Shown here: one piece after another, positions 1 through 8,850 of the stretch
Layout of the letters: the number at the start of each line of letters is the position of its first letter
Numbering within the stretch: position 1 is the stretch's first letter
Assembly: GCF_022429625.1 (NCBI RefSeq)
Contig: NZ_CP092483.1
Location: 3,955,501 to 4,019,500, forward strand
Origin: Devosia lacusdianchii
GTDB taxonomy: Bacteria; Pseudomonadota; Alphaproteobacteria; Rhizobiales; Devosiaceae
Reading direction: 5' to 3'
DNA: 64,000 bases
Position numbers and translations under genes: made by a program
Notes under the pieces: model-generated
What the model saw: only the letters and a program-made list of their open reading frames with translations
What the model was told of the DNA's origin: nothing
Databases searched by the model: none

Positions 1-135
1 AAGGCCGGCACCGACATCGACTATGACGGCGCCGGTGGCGCGCTCGACTTCGACGCCGCTGGCGACGTTGACGGCATCATCGTCGAGCTGGCCGTCGAAG
101 GCGGCACCTTCGTCGAAAAGGGCGAAATCCAGTAA
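1..135 (+). CDS. branched-chain amino-acid ABC transporter substrate-binding protein, C-terminal end
   Basis: The window opens inside a reading frame that ends at TAA 133-135. Its last 44 residues begin KAGTDIDYDGAGGALDF, which is the typical C-terminal signature of LivK-type periplasmic binding proteins for branched-chain amino acids or related amides (KAGTDI-Y-GA-G---FD-GD). Only the tail is visible, so the ligand cannot be judged. A strong terminator follows directly. A complete livGFHM set lies about 2 kb away on the opposite strand, so the two are not one transcript, although this protein could serve that transporter. The family call rests on this short motif alone. Confidence 0.7.
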   Translation, partial: KAGTDIDYDGAGGALDFDAAGDVDGIIVELAVEGGTFVEKGEIQ

Positions 136-158
136 ACTGGGTCGACCCGAAAATTACG

Positions 159-190
159 AAGGCCCGGGAGCGATCCCGGGCCTTTTTCTT
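159..190 (+). terminator. Rho-independent terminator
   Basis: An 11-bp perfect stem (AAGGCCCGGGA / TCCCGGGCCTT) with a GCGA loop is followed by a T-rich tract. It sits 23 bases after the stop of the binding-protein gene and just before the ribosome-binding site of the next gene. Confidence 0.9.
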
Positions 191-203
191 TAGAGGAGCC
201 ACC

Positions 204-800
204 ATGCCAGACGCCGAAACATTGAAATTCTATGCGGAGAACGCCGCCGAATATGTGCAGCATGGCGTCGGACAGCGCTTTCCGGAGCTCGAAGCGTTTC
301 TCTCCCGCTTGCCGGTCGGCGGCGATGTGCTTGAGCTGGGCACAGGCAGCGGTCGGGATGCCGCGGTCATGCGGGCGGCCGGCTTCGCCGTAACCCCGTC
401 GGACGCCTCCCCCGAACTGGCCGCGCAAGCCGAAGCTCTCCTCGGTCGCCCCGTACGGATCATGGCCTTTGACGAGCTCGACGAGGTCGCTGCCTATGAC
501 GGCGTCTGGGCCAGTGCCTGCCTGCTGCACGCTCCACGCGACGAACTAACCGCCGACCTCACCCGTATTTTCACCGCCTTACGCCCCGGCGGCTGGCTGG
601 TCGCCAGCTTCAAAGCTGGCGGCGGCGAGGGCCGCGACCAGCTCGGCCGCTACTACAATTATCCTGATAACGCCGAGCTGCGGGCCCATTTCGACGCCGC
701 CGCCGATTGGGCAAATCTTACCCTCAGCGAACGTGACGGCGGTGGTTACGACAACAGGCCCACGCGCTGGCTCTGGGTAGAGGCCCAGAAGACGGGTTGA
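204..800 (+). CDS. class I SAM-dependent methyltransferase
   Basis: A 198-residue protein with a Rossmann-type methyltransferase fold. Motif I is LELGTGSGRDA near residues 43-53, the acidic residue of motif II is in PSDASPE near 65, and a motif IV-like stretch (YDGVWASACLLH) lies near 95-106. It ends ALRPGGWLVASFK, the usual post-motif III strand of this family. The ATG is preceded by AGAGGAG at a good distance. It lies directly after a terminator, so it probably has its own promoter or depends on read-through. Small-molecule methylation is likely, but the substrate cannot be inferred from sequence or neighbours. Confidence 0.8.
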   Translation: MPDAETLKFYAENAAEYVQHGVGQRFPELEAFLSRLPVGGDVLELGTGSGRDAAVMRAAGFAVTPSDASPELAAQAEALLGRPVRIMAFDELDEVAAYDGVWASACLLHAPRDELTADLTRIFTALRPGGWLVASFKAGGGEGRDQLGRYYNYPDNAELRAHFDAAADWANLTLSERDGGGYDNRPTRWLWVEAQKTG

Positions 801-826
801 GCCACAGCGCTTGCACACTCACGATA

Positions 827-920
827 TCATTCCGGGGAAGGCCGGAATCTATATCCGTAGCGCTCCGCGACATCCAGCTTGAGTAAGTCACCGCCTGGAT
901 TCCGGCCTTCGCCGGAATGA
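827..920. repeat. REP-like inverted doublet (CCGGAAT family)
   Basis: Two arms, 827-850 and 896-920, are near-perfect reverse complements of each other around a 45-base spacer. Each contains a smaller palindrome built on ATTCCGG/CCGGAAT. Read in one frame the element encodes the widespread 'VIPAKAGIQ' string typical of dispersed bacterial intergenic repeats. It lies between two convergent genes, where such elements usually sit. Confidence 0.75.
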
Positions 921-931
921 CCCGCGGGCAA

Positions 932-1594
932 TTACACAGCCTCACTCAATCGCCGCACAGTGACGGTCGGACTATCAACCTCAACGGCGATGTCGAGATG
1001 CTCCCCCTGCGCCACATCGAGCACCTTGCTGGGCCGATAGGCCACGACATTGGTCCCGCCGCGATGGCGCAGGCTGTCAAACACCAGCCCGTCTCCGCCG
1101 GCAGCCCGCTCGGCCTCGCCATAAGCCTGCCCGGCCGCGTAATCGGCGCTGGCATAGAGCGGCCCACCCTGCCCGCGTAAATCCTCGTAGCGACCCTCGA
1201 TCCGGCAGTGATAGCTGCGATAGGTCCGGGTCAATCCGGGCACCTTGCGATCCGCCGCTTCGCGCCGCAGGTGATGCGCCACCTCGGCCACAGCGGTATT
1301 GATGGCCGCCGCCGCATACCACGCCCCCAGCTCCGGCCCGGAGAACCGCCCGCCGCTGACCGGCGCATGCAGGAACGCCGCCATGACGATACTCGAATTG
1401 GCCCGCCCGAACACCCATTCGCCCTGCGGCAAGCGCGCCAGACGCTCGGCCACCAGCCGGTCATTGGTCCAGCCGGCCAGTTCCATGACCGCCTCGGCAT
1501 CGGCCACCGTCGCGACCGTATCGAAGAGGCCAATAGGCGGAAATCGCGAAGGGATCAGCCGATAGGCCGGCCGTGGTGCTGCGATACGGCTCAT
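932..1594 (-). CDS. RES-domain toxin of a Xre/RES toxin-antitoxin pair
   Basis: A 220-residue protein with features of the RES family: an early YRLIPSRFPPIGLFD segment, GGRFSGPELGAWYAA near 84-98, and a C-terminal GGTNVVAYRPS. Characterised RES toxins degrade NAD+, as phosphorylases or glycohydrolases, and halt growth. The start codon overlaps the stop of the upstream gene (ATGA, 1591-1594), so translation is coupled to the antitoxin. This arrangement, with the antitoxin gene first, is standard for Xre-RES modules. The family assignment is fairly sure; activity is inferred. Confidence 0.82.
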   Translation of the reverse strand: MSRIAAPRPAYRLIPSRFPPIGLFDTVATVADAEAVMELAGWTNDRLVAERLARLPQGEWVFGRANSSIVMAAFLHAPVSGGRFSGPELGAWYAAAAINTAVAEVAHHLRREAADRKVPGLTRTYRSYHCRIEGRYEDLRGQGGPLYASADYAAGQAYGEAERAAGGDGLVFDSLRHRGGTNVVAYRPSKVLDVAQGEHLDIAVEVDSPTVTVRRLSEAV

Positions 1595-2118
1595 TGCCAG
1601 ACGATGCCGCTGTCGTCGATCGGAGTGAAATCGAGGTCGATCCGGTTGGGCGGCATATAGAGCCCGCCACGCGCCGCATCGAGAAAGCGCCGGACGGTCA
1701 GCAGGCCATCCTGTGACCCGCTGGTAACCAGCGCCAAAGGCGGCTGTCCGCCGAAGACCGGCGCGGCATGCGGCCCCCGCAACCAGCCCATAGCCTCGGC
1801 CGGATCGGCGAACAGCACGCCCAGCGCCTGATGAATGCCCAGCACCGCCGAAATCCGGGTCAGCACATCCGCATCGAGCGTCAAGCTCTCCTGCATTCGC
1901 GCCTTGGCGGTCCAGTGATGAAAGGTCGAACGCGCCGGATACCCCAGGACCAACCGCCGCTGTTCCTCATTGAGATCCCAGAGATCGGCAATGGCCAGAA
2001 ACGCCCGCAGGCCCGGGCCGCTCAGCCGCCGCCGATTGTCCGGCAGGAAACGCGACGCATCGAGCCGGTCGGGACCTGCCGCCACCGTCTGCCGAACCAT
2101 CCGCGCTACCTTTGCCAT
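1591..2118 (-). CDS. Xre/MbcA/ParS-family antitoxin
   Basis: A 175-residue protein with an N-terminal helical DNA-binding region (about residues 30-85, including a helix-turn-helix-like LGYPARSTFHHWTAKA) and a C-terminal toxin-binding domain of the Xre/MbcA/ParS type (DVLTRISAVLGIHQALGVLF followed by WLRGPHAAPVFGGQPPLAL). These antitoxins block the active site of RES toxins and repress their own operon. A perfect 24-bp palindrome lies 22 bases upstream of the ATG and is the obvious operator. The gene overlaps the toxin start by four bases. Confidence 0.85.
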   Translation of the reverse strand: MAKVARMVRQTVAAGPDRLDASRFLPDNRRRLSGPGLRAFLAIADLWDLNEEQRRLVLGYPARSTFHHWTAKARMQESLTLDADVLTRISAVLGIHQALGVLFADPAEAMGWLRGPHAAPVFGGQPPLALVTSGSQDGLLTVRRFLDAARGGLYMPPNRIDLDFTPIDDSGIVWQ

Positions 2119-2140
2119 GTCAATCTCCTTAGTGCGCTAC

Positions 2141-2180
2141 ATTTAGTCCAATATTGGACTAAATGCAAGATTGGACGCGA
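2141..2180. promoter_or_regulatory. autoregulatory operator of the toxin-antitoxin operon
   Basis: 2141-2164 is a perfect 24-bp palindrome with half-site ATTTAGTCCAAT. A further half-site-like ATTGGAC lies at 2170-2176. Its position immediately upstream of the antitoxin start fits binding of the antitoxin's helix-turn-helix domain. Operator function is inferred from symmetry and position. Confidence 0.7.
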
Positions 2181-2202
2181 GCGACTGAGTATGACTTCGT
2201 AA

Positions 2203-2333
2203 CCTCTCCCTTTGGGGGAGAGGTCGGATCGCTCTTGCGAGCCGGGTGAGGGGCCTTTTCTTGATGCGATACGGAGGAAGACCCCCTCACCCGGCGCTGT
2301 GCGCCGGCCTCTCCCCCAAAGCGAGAGGTGAGA
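2203..2333. repeat. REP-like inverted doublet (CTCTCCC/GGGTGAGGGG family)
   Basis: Two roughly 50-base units, 2203-2253 and 2282-2333, are inverted relative to each other. Both carry an inner CTCTCCC...GGGGGAGAGG hairpin and a GCCGGGTGAGGGG end. Such units are a common dispersed intergenic repeat in alphaproteobacteria. They follow livM on its downstream side and may also act as a transcription end. Confidence 0.75.
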
Positions 2334-2336
2334 GTT

Positions 2337-3620
2337 CTAGGTGTCCCGTTTCACCGCTTCGGGGATCAGTCCCTTGGGCGCGAACCTGAGCGCGATAGTG
2401 ATCACCAGCCCGAGCACGAAGACGCGCATCTGTGCCGAGCGCGACTCGATCTCGGGAATGGCGCCCCAGCCGGCATTGGTCGACCAATAGCTCACCATCT
2501 CAAAAACGGCCTTGGACAGCGGTTCGGAAATGACCCAGATCAGCCAGATCAGCACCGCACCGAACACCGCGCCCCAATTGTTGCCGGCGCCGCCAACGAT
2601 GATCATCACCCAGATCAGGAAGGTGTGGTTGATCGGCTGATAGCTCGACGGGTCAAAGATCTGCGTGAAGCTCACCAGCATCGCCCCGCCAATGCCGATC
2701 AGCACCGAGCCGAAGACGAAGATTTCGAGCTGTCGCGCCGTGACATTCTTGCCCATCGAGGCGGCCGCGATATGGTTGTCGCGGATCGAGCGCATCATGC
2801 GCCCCCAGGGGCCGGAATAAGCGCGCGAGATCAACCAGATCGCGAGGACCAGCACGGCGATGGCCAGCAGCAGGAAACCGCCGCGCGCCAGCAGCAGCGA
2901 CGAGAACAGGTCCGAACCGGTGGCCTGGTAATCCTGCGGCAAGGGCGTCGGCCACGGGATCGGCGACACGGTCAGCGTACCGCGCGTCAGCCAATCCATG
3001 TTCTTGATCAGCGCCCGGATGATCTCGGAAATGCCGATCGTGGCAATGGCCAGGTAGTCGGTGCGCAGACCCAGCGCGATCTTGCCCACGATGAAGGCGA
3101 TGACTGCCGCCAGCACGCCGCCGAACAGCCAGCCCAGCACCGGATGGGCGCCCAACCCGCCGACAAAGCCGGCATTGGCCTCGATATAGGCCGCGGCCGG
3201 GTCGATCTGGCTGCGATAGACACAATAGGCCACGAACCAGGCCAGCACGGTCACGACAGCCTTCCAGCGCCCGGTAATGCCGACGCGATGGCTCTGCTGC
3301 GCCCCGATGACCAATAAGGCGCCGGCCGCAAAGGCGATCAGCGCCCGGCCCAGCATCCAGGGACCGTCCGAGCCCCAGAATTGCGGATTGATGGGGTAGG
3401 AGATGAAGGTGACGGCAAAGCCGCCCAGCATCAGGAAGCCCATAATGCCGAAATTGAACAGCCCGCCATAACCCCACTGGATGTTGAGGCCGAGCGCGAT
3501 CAGCGAATAGGCCGTGGCTTCCACCAACCGGCTCGAGGTGAACGGCAGGCCCATGAGCCAGCCAACCACCAGGATCAGCACGAACAGCCCGGCGAACAGC
3601 GTCAGGGACCGCTGGATCAT
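2337..3620 (-). CDS. livM: branched-chain amino-acid ABC transporter permease LivM
   Basis: A 427-residue polytopic inner-membrane protein, close to the usual LivM length. It has the family core GLNIQWGYGGLFNFGIMGFLMLGGF near the N-terminus, and the EAA-like cytoplasmic region SYQPINHTFLIWVMIIVGGAGNNWG near the C-terminal third. With LivH it forms the translocation channel for branched-chain amino acids or related amides. The start at 3620 was chosen over a longer frame because it overlaps the livH stop as ATGA (3617-3620), the usual coupling in this operon. It is the last gene of livGFHM; a REP doublet follows. Confidence 0.9.
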   Translation of the reverse strand: MIQRSLTLFAGLFVLILVVGWLMGLPFTSSRLVEATAYSLIALGLNIQWGYGGLFNFGIMGFLMLGGFAVTFISYPINPQFWGSDGPWMLGRALIAFAAGALLVIGAQQSHRVGITGRWKAVVTVLAWFVAYCVYRSQIDPAAAYIEANAGFVGGLGAHPVLGWLFGGVLAAVIAFIVGKIALGLRTDYLAIATIGISEIIRALIKNMDWLTRGTLTVSPIPWPTPLPQDYQATGSDLFSSLLLARGGFLLLAIAVLVLAIWLISRAYSGPWGRMMRSIRDNHIAAASMGKNVTARQLEIFVFGSVLIGIGGAMLVSFTQIFDPSSYQPINHTFLIWVMIIVGGAGNNWGAVFGAVLIWLIWVISEPLSKAVFEMVSYWSTNAGWGAIPEIESRSAQMRVFVLGLVITIALRFAPKGLIPEAVKRDT

Positions 3621-4621
3621 GACGAGGCTCCCTTGAAGATACCGGTCGGCCGCACCAGCAGCACCACGACCAGGATCACGAAGGCCACGGTGAGCTTGTA
3701 TTCGGTGGGCACCAAAGCCAGCGTCGCGGGCAATTGCGCCCATTCCGGCAGCACGGCATTGAGCGGCCGCAGCACCATGGTCCAGTTGAACACGGCCAGC
3801 GACTCGGCAAAGCCGATCAGCAGGCCCCCTGCAATGGCGCCGTAGGCCTGGCCGAGGCCACCGACGATGGCGGCGGCGAAGATGGGGATGATGATGTTGA
3901 AGGCCAGATCCGGCTTCAGCGTCACGTCGAGCGCCAGCATGGTGCCGGCCATGCAGGCCAATGCGCCCGCGACGATCCAGGTGACCCGCACCACCAGCGT
4001 CGTATTGATGCCTGAGACCTGCGCCAGATCGGCATTATCGGCCATGGCGCGCATTGCCTTGCCCAGCCGCGACCGCGTCAGGAACAGATGCAGCGCCAGC
4101 ACCGAAATGACGGTCACGATGATCATCAGCAATTGCGGCTCGGTGATCACGAGTGGCCGCGTCGATCCCAGGAAGGCCGTGTCGATGCGGAACACTTCCT
4201 TGGTTTCCGTCTCGAAGAACGAATAGCTGCCGGCGCCGAAGAACAGGCGGATCAAGCCTTGGACCATGAGCGTCACACCGATCGAGGCGATCAGCAGTGT
4301 CACCGGCTTGGCCCCCCGCTTGCGCAGCGGCGCATAAAAGCCCTTGTCGATGCCGAGCGCGAAGATCGCCGATATCACCATGGCTATCGGCAGCACCACG
4401 AACCCGGTCGGGATCGGGGTCACGATGCCCCAGCTCGCGAACATTGCCGCCAGCAGGAAGGCAAAGAACGCGCCCGAAGTCATCAGCTCGGAATGGGCAA
4501 AATGCGCGAACCGCAGGATGCCGAAGACCAGCGTGATGCCGACCGCCCCGAGCGCATAGATGCATCCCAGCACCGCGCCGGCGATCACCACCTGATTGAT
4601 GAAGAAAACGAGTTCGGTCAC
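3617..4621 (-). CDS. livH: branched-chain amino-acid ABC transporter permease LivH
   Basis: A 334-residue membrane protein with about eight hydrophobic segments and the LivH hallmarks: an N-terminal YALGAVGITLVFGILRFAHF and the conserved coupling region AIVGGLGQAYGAIAGGLLIG near 245-265. It pairs with LivM in the inner membrane. Translation begins at a GTG (4621), three bases after the livF stop. The spacing and overlaps (livG-livF-livH-livM) show a single transcript. Confidence 0.9.
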   Translation of the reverse strand: MTELVFFINQVVIAGAVLGCIYALGAVGITLVFGILRFAHFAHSELMTSGAFFAFLLAAMFASWGIVTPIPTGFVVLPIAMVISAIFALGIDKGFYAPLRKRGAKPVTLLIASIGVTLMVQGLIRLFFGAGSYSFFETETKEVFRIDTAFLGSTRPLVITEPQLLMIIVTVISVLALHLFLTRSRLGKAMRAMADNADLAQVSGINTTLVVRVTWIVAGALACMAGTMLALDVTLKPDLAFNIIIPIFAAAIVGGLGQAYGAIAGGLLIGFAESLAVFNWTMVLRPLNAVLPEWAQLPATLALVPTEYKLTVAFVILVVVLLVRPTGIFKGASS

Positions 4622-4624
4622 GGC

Positions 4625-5329
4625 TCAGCCCCCGAGGAAACTTTTGGCGACTTCGGGATCGGCGATGAGCTCGGCGCCCGTGCCGGTGAAACGGTTCTGT
4701 CCGCTGGCAAGCACAAAGCCCTTGCTGGCAAAGGCCAAAGCCTGCCGCGCATTCTGCTCGACCATGAGGACGCCGACGCCTTCGTTGTTGACGCGCACGA
4801 TGGTCTCGAAGATTTCGATCACATAGCGGGGCGACAGGCCGGCAGACGGCTCATCGAGCATCAGCAGCTTGGGCTTGCTCATCAGCGCCCGGCCCATGGC
4901 CACCATCTGGCGCTGGCCACCCGACAGTTCGCCTGCAGCCTGCTTGCGCTTTTCTGCCAGCACCGGGAACATTTGATAGACCCAGTCCATCGTGTCCTTG
5001 AAATCGTCGCGCCGGGTGAAGGCGCCCATTTCGAGATTTTCTTCGACGCTCATCGAGGTGAAGACGTTCTTCTCCTGCGGCACGAAGCTCAGGCCCTTGG
5101 GCACCAGCTTGTCGGGCAGGGAATTGACGATATCCTCGCCGCCGAACTGGATCGTCCCGCCGGTGACCTTGAGCAGACCGAAAATCGCCTTGAGCGTCGT
5201 CGACTTGCCGGCGCCATTGGGGCCGACGATGACGCCGATGTCGCTCTGCTCGATAGCCATGTTGACGCCATTGAGGATCGGCGCGCCGCCATAACCACCG
5301 ACGACGTGCTTGAGTTCGATCAGCGCCAT
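4625..5329 (-). CDS. livF: branched-chain amino-acid ABC transporter ATPase LivF
   Basis: A 234-residue ABC ATPase with Walker A GPNGAGKST near 37-45, signature LSGGQRQMVAMGRAL near 135-149 and Walker B LLMLDEPSAGLSP near 155-167. The length, the N-terminal VVGGYG and the final SFLGG are typical of LivF. It couples ATP hydrolysis to uptake together with LivG. It is adjacent to the livG stop without a gap. Confidence 0.92.
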   Translation of the reverse strand: MALIELKHVVGGYGGAPILNGVNMAIEQSDIGVIVGPNGAGKSTTLKAIFGLLKVTGGTIQFGGEDIVNSLPDKLVPKGLSFVPQEKNVFTSMSVEENLEMGAFTRRDDFKDTMDWVYQMFPVLAEKRKQAAGELSGGQRQMVAMGRALMSKPKLLMLDEPSAGLSPRYVIEIFETIVRVNNEGVGVLMVEQNARQALAFASKGFVLASGQNRFTGTGAELIADPEVAKSFLGG

Positions 5330-6112
5330 TTACGCCACCTCCACCGGGGTGCCGAAATAGGCTTCGACGATTGCAGGATTGGCTCGGATTTCGGCCATCG
5401 GCCCCTCGGCGATCTTTTCGCCCTGCGCCATCACGATGACCGGGTCGCACAGGCGACCGATCAGGTCCATGTCGTGCTCGATGACGAAGAAGGTATAGCC
5501 CAATTCCTTGTTCATCCGCTCGATATTGGCGGCAAGGTCATTGAGCAGGGTCTTGTTGACACCCGCCGCCACTTCGTCGAGCAGCACCACCTTGGCGTCG
5601 ACCATCATGGTGCGGCCCAGCTCGAGCAGCTTCTTCTGCCCGCCGCTGAGGTTCCCCGCCAGCTCATTTCGCACATGGCCGAGCTTGAGGAAGTCGATGA
5701 CATCGAGCGCTTTCTTGCGCACCTCGGTCTCGCGCGACTTGCTGAGCCCGGGGCGGAACCAGGCATTAGCAAGATATTCACCCGGCTGGTCGCCTGGCAC
5801 CATCATCAGGTTTTCCAGCGCCGTCATGTTGGAGAATTCATGGGCGATCTGAAAGGTTCGCAGCATGCCGGTGCGGAACAGCTGATGCGGCTTGAGCCCG
5901 GTCACGTCGGCGCCGTCGAAGATCACCTGGCCTTCGTCGGGCACAATATTGCCGGCCACGATATTGAACAGCGTGGACTTGCCGGCCCCGTTCGGTCCGA
6001 TGAGCCCGGTGACCGAGCCACGGCGAACCGAAAGCGAGCAATTGTTCACGGCCGTCAGGCCGCCAAAGCGCTTGCTGACGTTGCGAACGTCAATAACTAA
6101 GTCAGAGGACAC
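5330..6112 (-). CDS. livG: branched-chain amino-acid ABC transporter ATPase LivG
   Basis: A roughly 260-residue ABC ATPase: Walker A GLIGPNGAGKSTL, signature NLSGGQKKLLELGRTMM and Walker B VVLLDEVAAG. The VAAGVN following Walker B is the LivG version of this motif. The frame is open back to a TTG at 6163 without a convincing ribosome-binding site. A GTG at 6112 is preceded by GGGACGG and gives the normal N-terminus (SSDLVIDVRNVSKRFGG), so it is preferred. It is the first gene of livGFHM; the promoter probably lies between 6113 and 6213. Confidence 0.88.
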   Translation of the reverse strand: MSSDLVIDVRNVSKRFGGLTAVNNCSLSVRRGSVTGLIGPNGAGKSTLFNIVAGNIVPDEGQVIFDGADVTGLKPHQLFRTGMLRTFQIAHEFSNMTALENLMMVPGDQPGEYLANAWFRPGLSKSRETEVRKKALDVIDFLKLGHVRNELAGNLSGGQKKLLELGRTMMVDAKVVLLDEVAAGVNKTLLNDLAANIERMNKELGYTFFVIEHDMDLIGRLCDPVIVMAQGEKIAEGPMAEIRANPAIVEAYFGTPVEVA

Positions 6113-6213
6113 CCAGACCGTCCCATTTTCCCGATGCAGTCTCGCCCAGTTCAATCCGGGCAATTTTGTGGCATCTGTTCATAGAGCGGGCGAAGGGTCA
6201 ACCTTACCGCGGT

Positions 6214-6576
6214 TCACAGGTAGGCCAGAACCGCGTCGGCTGTGGATTTGTTGTTGGCGCAAGGCACATCATAGAGCGTCGCCAGCCGCGTCAGCGCCTT
6301 CACATCCACATCATGAGGCTGGGCCGATAGCGGGTCGATAAAGAAAATTAGCACGTCCAGCCGCCCCTCGGCGATCATCGCGCCAAGCTGCTGGTCGCCG
6401 CCCAAGGGTCCGCTTTTGAGCAGGGAAACCGGCAAGCCCGTCGCCGCGATCACCCGCCCGCCGGTAGTTCCCGTGCCCCAGAGTTCATGCTCGGCAAGCT
6501 TATGTTTGTGATGCACCGCCCAGGCGCACAACTCGTCCTTCTTGTCGTCATGCGCCACAAGACCGATCCGCGCCAT
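6214..6576 (-). CDS. mgsA: methylglyoxal synthase
   Basis: A 120-residue protein that converts dihydroxyacetone phosphate to methylglyoxal and phosphate, a cytosolic bypass of lower glycolysis. The family's key elements are visible: LVAHD with His9, SGPLGGDQQLGAMI with the catalytic Asp61, and FFIDPLSAQPHDVDVKAL with His88. The ATG at 6576 is preceded by GGAGGG; the longer open frame to 6825 runs antisense through the neighbour and is not used. It is somewhat shorter than the 152-residue E. coli enzyme but ends normally. It lies about 100 bases upstream of livG on the same strand. Confidence 0.92.
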   Translation of the reverse strand: MARIGLVAHDDKKDELCAWAVHHKHKLAEHELWGTGTTGGRVIAATGLPVSLLKSGPLGGDQQLGAMIAEGRLDVLIFFIDPLSAQPHDVDVKALTRLATLYDVPCANNKSTADAVLAYL

Positions 6577-6613
6577 TGCACCCTCCAGCTCGTTGCATGC
6601 CTTCAAGCATGCT

Positions 6614-6994
6614 TCAGGCGAACAGGGCAATGGCCTCGCTGAGCAGGATGCCGATGGTATCGACCGGAATGTCGTCTCCCGGCTGCAGCCGCAGATAGCG
6701 TCCTTTCTTGAGCCCGTCGCCGCGCAGCAGTCCCTCGCCTTGGGCGAGCAGCCTGCCATTCTCGAAATAGAGCGCGACGCGATCCTGCTGCGGAAACACC
6801 GAGCAGACATGACCCGCGCCCGCATGGCGGAAATTGACCGCTTTCCAGCCTTTGGCGACCTTGCCGGACAGCCCCGGATGCGCCGCGACCAGCGCCACCA
6901 GCCGCGCCGTCAGCTCCCGGATGTCAGGCGGCAAGGGTTCCACCAGCTCGGCGAAATCACGCGAATAGACGGAGTCGACAACGGAGGTCAGCAT
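6614..6994 (-). CDS. DUF1801-type protein
   Basis: A 126-residue soluble protein. The core GWKAVNFRHAGAGHVCSVFPQQDRVALYFENG and the C-terminal KKGRYLRL match the DUF1801/YdhG-like fold (small iron-chaperone-like proteins of uncertain role). An upstream ATG at 7057 would add 21 residues but has no ribosome-binding site and overlaps a hairpin. It lies between mgsA and the receptor array on the same strand. Function is unknown. Confidence 0.65.
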   Translation of the reverse strand: MLTSVVDSVYSRDFAELVEPLPPDIRELTARLVALVAAHPGLSGKVAKGWKAVNFRHAGAGHVCSVFPQQDRVALYFENGRLLAQGEGLLRGDGLKKGRYLRLQPGDDIPVDTIGILLSEAIALFA

Positions 6995-7057
6995 GGCGGT
7001 ATCCGGGGCGTTGGCGCGGCGCAGACATCGGTCCGCACCGCAACCTGGCTCTCCCAT

Positions 7058-7076
7058 GCTGACAGGCAGTGTCAGC
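7058..7076. other. small hairpin after the first receptor gene
   Basis: A seven-base perfect stem (GCTGACA / TGTCAGC) with a five-base loop lies seven bases past the stop of the receptor gene. No T-run follows on the minus strand, so termination is only possible, not shown. Confidence 0.3.
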
Positions 7077-7083
7077 AGCGCCG

Positions 7084-8850
7084 CTAGAACTCGTTCCAGT
7101 CGGGCGAAATCGCCATATTGCCCGCCGTGCGCAGGACCGGCTGCGACCGTCGGGACCGCGGGGCGTGCACCGTCACCGGCCCGCCGACCTTGAACACTTC
7201 GACCATGCCATCAAGCTCATTGGCCTGGGCCTCGGTCTGCTCGATCGCAGCGTTGGTTTCCTCCACCAGCGCCGCGTTGTGCTGGGTCATCTCGTCCATC
7301 TGCTTGACGGCAACCGCCACTTCGCTGAGCGACAGCGATTGCTCCTGGTTGGCACGGGCGATGGCATCGATCAGGCCAGAACTTTCCTGGGCACCGCCCA
7401 GGATGGTCAGCAGCTTTTCGGCCGCCTGCCCCACGAGGCGCGACCCGTTCTTGACCTCGCTGGCACTGGCCTCGATCAGCAGTTTGACATCGGCTGAAGC
7501 GCTGGCCGCCGATTGCGCCAGCCGCCGCACTTCGACCGCCACAACGGCAAACCCCTTGCCGGCGTCGCCGGCTCTGGCCGCTTCCACCGAGGCATTGAGG
7601 GCCAGGAGATTGGTCTGGAAGGCGATGTCGTCGATCAGGCCAATGATATTGGAGATTTTTGCCGACGAGGTTTCGATTGCTGCCATGGCCGCATTGGCCT
7701 CGTCCATCACCGCGCCGCCCTCGGTAGCGCTGGCTGAGACCTCGCGCGCCTTCTGGCTGGCCGTGGCGGCAAGGCTGGCATTCTTGGACACCACGCCGGT
7801 CAGCAGCTCGACCGAAGCGGCGGTTTCCTCGATGGTCGCAGCCTGCTTGGTCGTCCGCTGCGAAAGATCGTTAGCGCCGGACAGGATTTCCCCGGTCGCC
7901 GACTTGAGCGAGCCGGACGTCACCCTCAGCCGGTTGACCAGATCGAACAGCGCATCGACAACGCCATTGGTATCGGCCTTGAGCTTGGCAAAGGCACCGC
8001 GATAGTCGCCCTCCATACGATGGGTGAGATCCCGCTCGGCCAGTGCCGTCAGCACCACCCCGGTTTCGGCAATACCCTGCTCTACCGTCGACAGCAGGAC
8101 ATTGATCGATTGGGCCAGCCGGTTGAGGTCTTCATCGGGGAAAGTGGCATCCACGCGCCGGCTGAAGTCACCCGACACCGCCGCGTCGACCACCTCGCCG
8201 AAACCCGATTGCAGCGCCTGCATCAGCGAAGCGCGCGTCTGGCTGGCTTCAAGACTATCCCGTGCCGCCTGCGCATGCTGAAGCGCTGTCTGGGCTTCGA
8301 CCTCGGCCTCGTCCGATTTGAGATTGGCCAATTGCAGCAGCATTTCGGTGTTGCGCGTCATCCAGATCAGCGCCAGCGCTTCGGCGACCAGAATTACCGC
8401 GTGCAGGACCACCCGGCCAAGCCCGCCACCGCCATAAAACACCATCTCGCTCCAGAACAGGCCGAGCCCCAGGTGATGCACCGCCACCAGTGCCGCGCCC
8501 ACCAGGATTGCCTTGATGTCGTAGAGCAGTGCGCACATTGCCAGTGCAGCAAAGAACGCCATATGGATATCGACCTGTTGCGGATGGCCGCGCATGGCGA
8601 TCAGCACCGCCATCACCTGCGCCATCAGCACCGAAACCGCGAGGTACCGGAAAGCCGGCTGGCGGCGGAAGAATTTGAGCCCGCCGAACAAGGCAGCCAG
8701 CGTCGTGACTGCCAATATGCTGGCAAGCCCCGGCCCGCCCCACCGCGTCCAGTCAATGCCAGCCGCCGCCAGCGCCAGCACCGTACTCATGCCGCACAAG
8801 CCAAACGCCGCCTGCAGGCGGAAATCCTCCAAACTCACTATTTTTGCCAT
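7084..8850 (-). CDS. chemoreceptor with six-TM membrane-embedded sensor (MCP1)
   Basis: A 588-residue methyl-accepting chemotaxis protein. The input half (about residues 10-170) is six hydrophobic helices with almost no periplasmic loop. It has histidines in the fourth and fifth segments (VDIHMAFF and [12 protein letters not shown]), so a small membrane-soluble signal or bound cofactor is plausible. A HAMP-like region follows (about 220-310), then the signalling rod with the tip [20 protein letters not shown]. The C-terminus DWNEF is the CheR/CheB docking pentapeptide. The ATG at 8850 overlaps the stop of the upstream small gene as ATGA, so the two are translationally coupled. It is the last gene of the seven-receptor array. 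Confidence 0.88.
   Translation of the reverse strand: MAKIVSLEDFRLQAAFGLCGMSTVLALAAAGIDWTRWGGPGLASILAVTTLAALFGGLKFFRRQPAFRYLAVSVLMAQVMAVLIAMRGHPQQVDIHMAFFAALAMCALLYDIKAILVGAALVAVHHLGLGLFWSEMVFYGGGGLGRVVLHAVILVAEALALIWMTRNTEMLLQLANLKSDEAEVEAQTALQHAQAARDSLEASQTRASLMQALQSGFGEVVDAAVSGDFSRRVDATFPDEDLNRLAQSINVLLSTVEQGIAETGVVLTALAERDLTHRMEGDYRGAFAKLKADTNGVVDALFDLVNRLRVTSGSLKSATGEILSGANDLSQRTTKQAATIEETAASVELLTGVVSKNASLAATASQKAREVSASATEGGAVMDEANAAMAAIETSSAKISNIIGLIDDIAFQTNLLALNASVEAARAGDAGKGFAVVAVEVRRLAQSAASASADVKLLIEASASEVKNGSRLVGQAAEKLLTILGGAQESSGLIDAIARANQEQSLSLSEVAVAVKQMDEMTQHNAALVEETNAAIEQTEAQANELDGMVEVFKVGGPVTVHAPRSRRSQPVLRTAGNMAISPDWNEF

Noticed and set aside
4088..6100. A 670-codon plus-strand frame opposite livHFG, and similar long frames at 14057-16258, 16357-18129 and 23733-25886
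   Set aside because: All lie antisense to clearly recognisable genes, have His/Arg/Gln-rich compositions typical of GC-rich shadows, and show no domains.
1..6112. Binding protein at 1-135 as part of the livGFHM operon
   Set aside because: It is on the opposite strand, followed by a strong terminator and separated by unrelated genes.
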